DNA from: Kuschelorhynchus macadamiae
Lineage: Eukaryota > Arthropoda > Insecta > Coleoptera > Curculionidae
Length of the DNA stretch: 64,000 nt
Direction: 5' to 3'
Assembly: GCA_030620095.1 (NCBI GenBank)
Contig: JAUTXW010000214.1
Span: 1,244,001 to 1,308,000 of the forward strand
In this document: piece by piece, positions 56,936 through 64,000 of the stretch
How positions within the stretch are numbered: position 1 is the first letter of the stretch
Layout of the letters: every line of letters begins with the position of its first letter
The notes under the pieces: generated by a model
The model's input: the letters and a program-made list of their open reading frames with translations, nothing else
Told to the model about the DNA's origin: nothing
The model's database searches: none
Made by a program: the position numbers and the translations under genes

Positions 56936-57539
56936 GCTGGGGCGATTCGATTATAAAAAACTATTGGATTTTATTAATCTGACAACACTATTTAAATATA
57001 TCCATAATATAATTCAATTATTACAAAGGGTCATTTTACAGCAACAAAACTAAAAACTTTAGACATTAAAACGTCTGAACCATAATATCAGTAATATGCA
57101 TCTGGCATTCGCTCGTTCAGTTTGAACTGTTGTAGCACTTCGCGAATATTGTGTTATATTTACCGGTGAATCTAGAACATGTTGCGTTATTAAAGAGAGG
57201 AAATGCTACAAAGAATTTAATAACCGCCAAGTGGCAAAGTAAATTTCGTTTATCGCTCGTCGTAACGCAGAATAAAAACTGAATAAACTACCTAGGTAAT
57301 GAGGGCATTTCGCTGTTTAACAGTCTCGGTTAGCTTTTGCCTCGCGGAAGCTAGAAAATTATGACATGTGATTGAAGAAGGGAATATTTATTATAAACTA
57401 GTCAGAAAGATTTAAAAGTCATTTTTAAAAATATGTAGAAACGTTAATAAAGACGGATTTTTAAAATTTTCAAACATTTACTCAGAAAACTATTAAGCTT
57501 TAAAATGATAACAAACACATATTTGAAGAAAAAAATAGT
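56936..57539 (-). mobile_element. Tc1-like relic, copy G, right part
   Basis: CACTTCGCGAATATTG (about 57136), TTTTGCCTCGCGGAAGC (about 57335). It ends abruptly at about 57539, where the next element begins. Confidence 0.65.
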
Positions 57540-57792
57540 AGTTATAATAGGGGAGCGCCTCCTCCTCCTCCTCTTCCTCTCTCTCATGTCCCTCATTCTT
57601 AACTTCCTCCCCTTTTATTCTCATTCGCATCATATTTTTTAATTTTTTCTCTTTGTTCTCCCACATTTGATTTTGCATTCTTAAGTCTTATAAATAGGTG
57701 CATCATGATCATTTTAGTATGTTAAGGTACGAGTGACTGTTAAAAGAAAAAAATCTGTTGAATAAATCTATTAATAATAATATTAAAATAAA
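57540..57792. repeat. Possible P2 terminus, CCTCCT-rich
   Basis: A short (CTC)n tract at 57555-57580, then AT-rich DNA leading to the RING gene. Confidence 0.4.
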
Positions 57793-58185
57793 ATGAGTGA
57801 ATCAGTTGGAGAAAGAAATCGATCCATTCCGCTTCAGACAATTAGCCTCGAAGATATTATACCAGGAGTTCAAGAAAAAAATATACCATTAGTTCGAGTA
57901 GAAAATAATGGGATTGTTTTAAAAAATTTGAATAAAACTGAGAGTGAAGAGAAAAAAGTGTTTTGTGCTATTTGTTTTGAAATAATCGAATATTATGATT
58001 CATGTAGACCAAATACATGTTCCCACATTTTTTGTTTAAAATGTATTTTAAGATGGAATGATGAAAATGGTTGTTCTATAATGGTAAACAATTGTCCTGT
58101 ATGTCGCACTAGATATTACTATTTGGTACAAATCTTCAAAGATGTAATTAGACATCATTTTGTTGTAATTTTAAAAAGAGGATAA
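57793..58185 (+). CDS. RING-finger protein (probable E3 ubiquitin ligase)
   Basis: 130 residues, intact, with one clear ATG and a short AT-rich leader. Residues 58-104 form a C3HC4-type RING: C58-x2-C61, C76, H78, C81-x2-C84, C101-x2-C104 (VFCAICFEII; CSHIFCLKCILRW; NNCPVCRTR). The N-terminal half is unstructured. RINGs of this kind bind ubiquitin-conjugating enzymes. Large DNA viruses of insects often carry small RING proteins, and its place inside P2 suggests it belongs to the element. It could also be a captured host gene. No other domain. Confidence 0.75.
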   Translation: MSESVGERNRSIPLQTISLEDIIPGVQEKNIPLVRVENNGIVLKNLNKTESEEKKVFCAICFEIIEYYDSCRPNTCSHIFCLKCILRWNDENGCSIMVNNCPVCRTRYYYLVQIFKDVIRHHFVVILKRG

Positions 58186-58918
58186 TATTTTTTATAATTT
58201 GTGTTTGTGAAAACTCTGCTAACAAATAATTTTGTAAAAAAAAGTAAATGTAAATATATATAATAATTGACACACATTTTTTCCTTTTCCTATATTGAAA
58301 CGACAACAATGATCTAACAAGTTTTTTAATACATACTAATTTTCACATTACATAACAAAACAATTGTTATGGGTTTACACAAAAAGTGCCACGCCCTAAA
58401 ATGGCACCACTTTTGCAAATGGAAGCTTAAATTTTCTTATGGGAATTTACATGTAAAAATGACGGTTTTGATTGTCGGACCGGCATAGCCTAATCTACTA
58501 CTTTTTAATTATACTAATAATATTAATATAATTTGCATCAAGTAAGAGAAAACTCAATTGAATACAGAAACAAGCGTTAACAAAATGTTATGCTAATATA
58601 TGAGTGCTTCTAGTGGCAGTTGACATAATCGACACTTTTTTTTTTACATATGATTAGCTATTTCATTTACAAATACAGTGTCAGATGTTAGAATAAAAAG
58701 AAGTATTTTGCATATAGCAATGAAAATATATAACCGCTTATAGTAACAGTTGACATTTTTTAAAATTAATATTGTTGACGTATTCTACTTATTATCTTTA
58801 CAATTTATGTTTAAAATTAATATTTTTGATATAATCTACACATTACGTTTATAACCTATATTTAAAATTAATATTGTTGAAATAATCTACCCATCACCTT
58901 TACAAACTATGTTTATTA
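58186..58918. other. Intergenic, with three short tandem-like blocks
   Basis: TTTAAAATTAATATTGTTGA-like words recur at 58755, 58809 and 58860 with about 50-bp spacing (each followed by ATAATCTAC-like words). No ORF. These may be remnants of a short tandem repeat or a regulatory array. Confidence 0.45.
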
Positions 58919-59542
58919 TTAATATTTAACAATATAATTTTCTATCTCTTTTTTTTCATTTTTGTTGCAGTAAAAGCAAGCATGTTCAGGAATTAGTAGA
59001 AAAAGATGTATCCTACAAATAGCACAATGTAAATCAGAAGCACTAACAACATAGGCTCTTTTGTAGTGGCAGCTCACATGATCGGACTCCCCTCTCCGTA
59101 AATATCTCATGTGAATTGCACTACAAGGAAGGCAAATAGCAAATGTTCCTAGTCTTCGACTTTCAATTTTAGAGTAGCTTTGTATAACACATACATCTTT
59201 TTCTTCAAAATTATTAAATAATTCACTAGCCCTAAACTTGCTTACTTTTACGTCAGCCTCGGTTCCTAAATTTAGTAATTGTCCATCCATATCCACTCCT
59301 TCGTCAATTTCCTGATCATCTTCCTCCATCTCTTCTTCTTCCTCCTCAATATAATTAATGTCTATGTTACATAAGAATGATCTTCTAACAAGCCTAGATG
59401 ATTTGTCCAAAAATGAATGTTTATAAGTGATGGAATCGCCTTCCAAGTTAATAAAAATTTCTTTTCTTTCCTCAATTTGAGCGGCGTTCTCCACATTATT
59501 TTCTTCAATTTGGTCGGCGTTTCTAATCATATTTTCTGCCAT
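58919..59542 (-). CDS. Cys/His-rich protein with acidic middle, unknown
   Basis: 207 residues from MAENMIRNADQIEENN; the ATG at 59542 is the first in frame. The middle (about 75-105) is strongly acidic (YIEEEEEEMEEDDQEIDE). The C-terminal 70 residues hold CLPCSAIHMRYL, SDHVSCHYKRAYVVSASDL, HCAICRIHLFLL and HACFYCN: four C-x2-C pairs or Cys/His groups, enough for two zinc ions in a RING- or treble-clef-like fold. It points toward the RING gene (convergent, 733 bp apart). Not recognised; probably a zinc-binding regulator of P2. Confidence 0.65.
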   Translation of the reverse strand: MAENMIRNADQIEENNVENAAQIEERKEIFINLEGDSITYKHSFLDKSSRLVRRSFLCNIDINYIEEEEEEMEEDDQEIDEGVDMDGQLLNLGTEADVKVSKFRASELFNNFEEKDVCVIQSYSKIESRRLGTFAICLPCSAIHMRYLRRGESDHVSCHYKRAYVVSASDLHCAICRIHLFLLIPEHACFYCNKNEKKEIENYIVKY

Positions 59543-59587
59543 CGTTAGGAGCTTTAGATTTAGATAGATATATTTGATAAAAAACAA

Positions 59588-60003
59588 TTTTGGTTATAGC
59601 TTATAAAATAATATCGACAACTGATATTACAGCGAATGATACTGTATGATCGTCGAGTGGATGTTCTTAAGTATATATCCCATCAACCACCACTTTTACT
59701 ACCTGCAATACTTAAGTTTTTTTTTTTTTTTTTTTGCTGTCCCTTTCCCTGTCAGTTTCCTCGGGGGGGGGGGGGGGCCAAGGGGGGCTTCGCCCCCCTC
59801 CCCGCTCCGCCAACCCCCCTAAGGGGGGCTTTGCCCCCCTTAAACCCCCCTCACCCTCACGTTATCTTCTTTCTCTCCCTTCCTTCTTTCTCTTTTTTAT
59901 ATGTTTCTCCGTTTTCCTTCCTTCTCCTTTTTCCTTCCTTCTCCTTTTTCCTTCCTTCTTCTTTTTCTTTCCTTCTCCTTTTTTCTTTTCTTCTTTTTTA
60001 ATC
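59588..60003. repeat. Poly-T, G-tract hairpins and CT-rich tract
   Basis: T-run 59719-59738; G-run 59765-59777; two hairpins AAGGGGGGCTTCGCCCCCC (about 59781) and AAGGGGGGCTTTGCCCCCCT (about 59821); CCTTCTCCTTTTTCCTTC-type microsatellite 59870-60000. Long frames here are low-complexity artefacts. Unlike anything else in the window in composition. Confidence 0.75.
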
Positions 60004-60079
60004 TAACCTAACCTAACCTAACCTAACCTAACCTAACCTAACCTAACCTAACATAACCTAACCTAACTTAACTTAACCT
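60004..60079 (-). repeat. Interstitial telomere-like repeat (TTAGG on the minus strand)
   Basis: About 15 CCTAA units on the plus strand, the first eleven or so perfect, then CATAA and CTTAA variants. TTAGG is the usual insect telomere repeat. It is followed by GGGTAGCCCG and a G-rich tract (60137-60165). Confidence 0.8.
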
Positions 60080-60246
60080 GAAGAGGGTAGCCCGAAATTG
60101 GGGAACCGGGATTTTAGTCTCGGAAATTCAGGGGTCCGGGGGGGGGGAGGGGGGGGAGGGGGGTAAGGTTATTGATCGGCTTGGGAAAGTGGTTTTTAGA
60201 GATTGTCGTTCAACTTTAAGTAGGACACATGTGATTAACTTTTGCA

Positions 60247-60254
60247 TATAAAAT
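60247..60254 (+). promoter_or_regulatory. TATA-like box upstream of the disordered-protein gene
   Basis: TATAAAAT, 211 bp before the ATG at 60465, with an Inr-like TTCACA about 45 bp downstream. Suggestive only. Confidence 0.3.
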
Positions 60255-60464
60255 CGCCTCAGCGAAGAGACGAATGCAATTGATTTCTGCATTCACACTG
60301 TGCAGAGCTCGCGAGTTTTCTGGTGTTTACATTGTGTCTATTTGGTAAATTTTTATTTTTATTTCTAACATTTTTATTTGGCAAGATTTAATTCTTATAT
60401 ATATTGGTGACATTTTTATGTACATTTGTGGCATTTTTATTTATTATTACGATTTTTTTTCATA

Positions 60465-61265
60465 ATGGACAATTTTTTGACATCGACTAGCAAAATAATT
60501 GACAATGACTTTGACTTATACACATGTACTCAAATGCAGAATTTTGCAAACCAACAAAACAATGAAACAGACGTATTTACAACTAGTCAACAACAAACTA
60601 TTCAGGACTTGAATGAAATTATTTATAATAGCCAAGTTCAGAATAATGCCAACAAACACAACAACGAAAAATATTTATTTACAGCTACTCAACAACAAAC
60701 TCTTGACGATCTTAATGACATTATTGACAACAAAACGCACTTAATTACAACAAAAACTAAACAAACTCTTGAAGAACTGAATGACATTGACGAAACTCAA
60801 AATTCTAGCGATGAGGATATTGTTTGTTTTCAAAAATCTAATCCAAATTATTTAACATTAAAATCGCCAATTAATTCTCCGAGACCAATTTGCTCTCCCT
60901 TTTTGTTTAGTGAAAATTCTGATTCGGAAGAAGAACAAATTGATCAAAATTTAAGTTTGGCTATTTGTCCTACTAATTCACCATATGATATTGTAAATTC
61001 TGATTCGCAAGAAAAACAAATTGATCAAAATTTAAGTTCGGCTATATCTTCTATTAATTCACCATTTGCTATTGTAAATTCTGATCCGCAAGAAAAACAA
61101 ATTGATGCAAATTTGACTTCGGATATTTCTCCTAATAATTCACCAGTTGAACAAAATTCAATTTCGAAACCATCATTTATCATTAAAAAAAAATTTAAAA
61201 TTAATAAAAAAAATAAAAAACAAATAGCAAACCTTAAGTGTCTGGGTTCAATATTCAAAATTTAA
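60465..61265 (+). CDS. Disordered repeat protein of P2, possible frameshift at the end
   Basis: 266 residues from MDNFLTSTSKIIDND. Two kinds of internal repeat. N-terminal: three units of about 34 residues (TSQQQTIQDLNEII; TATQQQTLDDLNDII; TKTKQTLEELNDID). C-terminal: three 27-residue units (NSDSEEEQIDQNLSLAI; NSDSQEKQIDQNLSSAI; NSDPQEKQIDANLTSDI). A Lys-rich tail follows. The frame stops at 61265, but the next frame continues as SGFNIQNLTNLITIKKGDES and ends EEMDS at about 61366, which looks like real protein, so a one-base indel near 61240 is likely. Gln/Asn-rich and without known domains. Function unknown. Confidence 0.6.
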   Translation: MDNFLTSTSKIIDNDFDLYTCTQMQNFANQQNNETDVFTTSQQQTIQDLNEIIYNSQVQNNANKHNNEKYLFTATQQQTLDDLNDIIDNKTHLITTKTKQTLEELNDIDETQNSSDEDIVCFQKSNPNYLTLKSPINSPRPICSPFLFSENSDSEEEQIDQNLSLAICPTNSPYDIVNSDSQEKQIDQNLSSAISSINSPFAIVNSDPQEKQIDANLTSDISPNNSPVEQNSISKPSFIIKKKFKINKKNKKQIANLKCLGSIFKI

Positions 61266-61532
61266 CTAATTTGATCACAATTAAAAAGGGAGACGAAAGT
61301 ACGGTGAATTATGTTAAACAGGCCTTTGACAAATTAGTTGACTCATTTGAAGAAATGGATTCATAAAGTCAATTAATTTCTATTGCTTTTTTCAAAATTT
61401 GACTATAACTAAATAAAAATGCACAATATTAATTTTATTATTATACAAAGAACTTCAAAAATGCAATTGCTTTTTTCAAAATTTGACTATAACTAAATAG
61501 AATTGCACAATATTAATTTTATTATTATTATT

Positions 61533-64000
61533 ATGCAGAAAACTTCAGAAATGCATAAGTGTGTAACATGTAATAAAGTCTTTACTAGAAAGGATAATTT
61601 ACTGCGACATATTAAAAAACATGTTAACGGAAATTCCACAAAACTCAACAGTTGGTTGAAAAAACCAAAGCTTGTTAAAGGTAAGAACATTTTATTTTTC
61701 ATGTCATATTTTGTAAAATATTTTTTTCTTAATTTATATAGATTCTACCAATATTGTAAAATATTGTAAAGAATGCAAGAAAAATATAAACCAAAGTCTA
61801 TGGGGTGGACATCTTCGATCTAGTGTGCACAAGAACAATTCCAAAATAGGCTTGGAGGAAGGTGTTGAAATTATCAAGTCAGCATTCAGGGAACGAATAA
61901 TATCTTATAGGATTTCCTCACATCAAAACTTCATAAATGTGAAAGAATATTTTCAACATTTGGAATACAAAATTGCACATCTAATAGATCAAGAACTGCA
62001 GAAACATAAATGTATCAAGCTAAATATGGAACTGTTCGGTTTCTATTTTAACCCCAGCAGCGACAGCTATGATGTCAAATCTTTTAATGCGCCGTTCCAA
62101 GTCATTTGCCAGGGATATCAGAAAAAAGAACTGTTAGAGCAAATCTGCACCATTATTGACCAGAAAGCTGACGAATTTGCAGAAAGAGATTCAGGTAAAG
62201 AATTTATTTTCGATTTTACAACAGCAACAAAAAAAGTAATTTTTTAATTTTTACGTTGCAGGATGGGCTTTGATGAATTTACTTCATTTGGAAATTAATG
62301 TTAACAAGCACAATCCGCTGAGAGCCTCATCTTTTATCGAACTTCCTCAAGAGATCAAGAGACGTCAAGCTGTGATCAACATTAGGAATGATGACAACTT
62401 TTGCTTCGCCTGGGCAGTTGTGTCTGCTCTTCACCAACCACGCGGATTAGATTTTGAAACTTCATCCTACCCACACTACTCTTCTGTTTTGGATATGTCA
62501 GGTATAGAATTTCCAATGTTGCTAAAGAACATTAAGATTTTTGAAGAAAAAAATAACATTTCTATTAATGTATATGGATTAGAAATTATAAATCCTAAAA
62601 AGGGGTATGAAGTAATTGGTCCACTTTATTATTCATCGAATAAAAAAAATCAACATGTCAATTTATTGTTAATAAGTGATGATGATGAAAAAACTTTTCA
62701 TTATTGCTATATTAAAGATTTATCAAAACTAGTTTCTGCACAAATTTCTAAACATCACGGAAAAAAATATATTTGCGATGGTTGTTTACAATATTTCCCT
62801 ACAGAAGAAAATTTATTACAACACAATAGCTATGATTGTGATCATTTACGAATTAACCTACCTTCTAAAGAATTAATAAAAGATAAGTTTGGAAACTATT
62901 CATATGATAATATTTTGAAATTTGTAAATTATCATAAACAAATGAAAGTTCCTTTCGTGGTGTATGCAGATTTTGAATGCATTTTAAAGCCTTTAAATAA
63001 TGACAATGTTGATAAAAATCCTAATACTTCATACACCTTAAAACAATATGAACATATTCCACATTCATTTGCCTATTACATTAAATGTTCCTTCGACGAT
63101 AATTATTCTAAATTTGAAAAATATAGAGGTCAAAATTGTGATACATTATTTATAAATTCTTTAGAAAGAGATGTGTATAACATATACAATAAATATTTAA
63201 AGGCTCCTAAAAAAATGATCCCTTTGAACGAACTGGACAAAATTTATCATAACTATGAAAAAGTTTGTCATATTTGTAATAAACCTCTTTTAAATGACAG
63301 GGTTGCAGATCATTGTCATATAACCGGTCTTTATAGAGGTCCAGCTCATTCACTCTGCAACATAAATTACAGAATACCTAACTTTATTCCAGTTATATTG
63401 CATAATTTGCGTAATTATGATTCTCATCTATTTCTTAAAAAATTATGCTTAAACAAAGAACAACTAACAGTTATCGCACAAAACAAGGAAAAATATATTT
63501 CATTTGAAAAGCTTATTCATGTGGATAACTATTTTGATAAAAAGACACAAAAGGCTAAGAAAAAAAATATATCATTAAGGTTTATTGATTCATTTCAATT
63601 TCTATCCCATTCTTTATCAAAACTCTCTGAAAGCTTAAAAGATGAACAATGTAAGGAAATAAAAAAAATTTTCAATGATGAAGAAAGATTTAAACTTATT
63701 CGGCAAAAAGGTGTATTTCCTTACAGTTATATTGATGATTATTTAAAATTAGAAGAAACAACTTTACCTCAGAAAGACCAATTTTATAATACTTTAACGG
63801 ATGAGCACATCAGTGATGCAGAATACCAAAGAGCTGTAAAGGTTTGGCAATTGTTTAAATGTGAATCTCTTGGTCAATACTCCGACGTTTACTTACTCTC
63901 TGATACTTTACTTTTGGCAGATATTTTTGAAAATTTTAGAAGCACTTGTTTATCCACATATAAGCTCGATCCAGCTCATTTTTACACTTTTCCAGGTTTA
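61533..64000 (+). CDS. Zinc-finger / family B DNA polymerase of P2 (partial, intact so far)
   Basis: Spliced: 61533-61680, intron 61681-61741, 61742-62194, intron 62195-62261, then open from 62262 to the window end. Phases fit. Order: C2H2 finger (HKCVTCNKVFTRKDNLLRHI), a second CKECKK...H finger, a conserved block FAERDSGWALMNLLHLEINV, a block with NIRNDDNFCFAWAVVSAL, a Cys pair CDGCLQYF, exonuclease I VVYADFECIL, an embedded treble-clef/HNH-like region (CHICNKPLL ... ADHCHITGLYRGPAHSLCN), exonuclease II NLRNYDSHLFL, exonuclease III-like YSDVYLLSDTLLLADIF, and the start of the palm. It would replicate the element by protein priming, as in Polintons and adintoviruses. No stop or frameshift was seen in 580 codons after the last intron. 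Confidence 0.88.

Larger units (their letters stand above)
57540..64000 (+). mobile_element. P2: second Polinton/adintovirus-like element (left part)
   Basis: The left edge is proposed at AGTTATAATAGGGGAGCGCC (57540), which resembles the palindrome tip AGTAGTATAGCAGGGGCGGCC and cuts the Tc1-like copy. Contents: RING gene, Cys-rich gene on the minus strand, low-complexity and telomere-like tract, disordered repeat protein, zinc-finger/PolB gene. Integrase, capsid and packaging genes would lie past the window. The boundary is tentative because the right end is not visible; the polymerase assignment is firm. Confidence 0.6.

Noticed and set aside
59636..60006. Frames of 90-121 residues rich in Phe, Ser, Pro and Gly
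   Set aside because: Products of poly-T, G/C runs and a CT microsatellite; no protein-like composition.
60004..60079. A true chromosome end
   Set aside because: Only about 75 bp of CCTAA units, with ordinary sequence and intact genes continuing to the right; it is interstitial.

Overview
The window looks like AT-rich, repeat-dense nuclear DNA of an arthropod, most likely an insect. Reasons: a short interstitial CCTAA (= TTAGG) tract at about 60004-60079, short GT-AG introns of 58-80 bp, and relics of Polinton, piggyBac, hAT, Tc1/mariner, Crypton, gypsy-like and LINE transposons of insect type. I found no gene that I can confidently assign to the host, no tRNA or rRNA gene and no CRISPR array. 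Nearly everything recognisable belongs to a mobile element, and many elements are nested in one another.

Layout. 1-2252: internal part of a minus-strand LTR retrotransposon. 3270-7110: two decayed Tc1-like copies lying head to tail, the second interrupted by a hAT relic. 7871-20542: a 12.7-kb DNA transposon ('S1') with 30-bp terminal inverted repeats and a 4-bp target duplication (TATT). S1 encodes a spliced transposase-like protein of the DUF7869 type, and carries inside it a second element of the same kind ('S2', duplication AAAT), a mariner-type MITE and an LTR retrotransposon that lacks reverse transcriptase. 20547-29700: repeat monomers, a Crypton relic, Tc1-like copies, a truncated LINE and a satellite-like array. 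29705-31718: piggyBac. 33163-36013: a third DUF7869-type relic split by a mariner-type element with long inverted repeats. 36874-39719: a hAT element with a perfect 8-bp duplication.

40776-56935 is the most striking part: a near-perfect 16.2-kb palindrome of two roughly 8-kb arms, each a decayed Polinton-like unit (family B DNA polymerase, dUTPase, integrase chromodomain and others). The whole palindrome is flanked by a 6-bp duplication GCTGGG, as if it integrated as one molecule, and it interrupts another Tc1-like copy. Its centre is made of two truncated terminal repeats joined head to head.

From about 57540 to the right edge lies a second Polinton- or adintovirus-like element in better condition. 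It holds a RING-finger gene, a cysteine-rich gene on the other strand, an odd G-rich, CT-rich and telomere-like tract, a disordered repeat protein, and a spliced zinc-finger/DNA polymerase B gene that is open to the window end. This intact polymerase is what allows the broken copies in the palindrome to be recognised.

Limits: boundaries and homologies were read by eye. Family names rest on motifs rather than searches, and percent identities were not computed.
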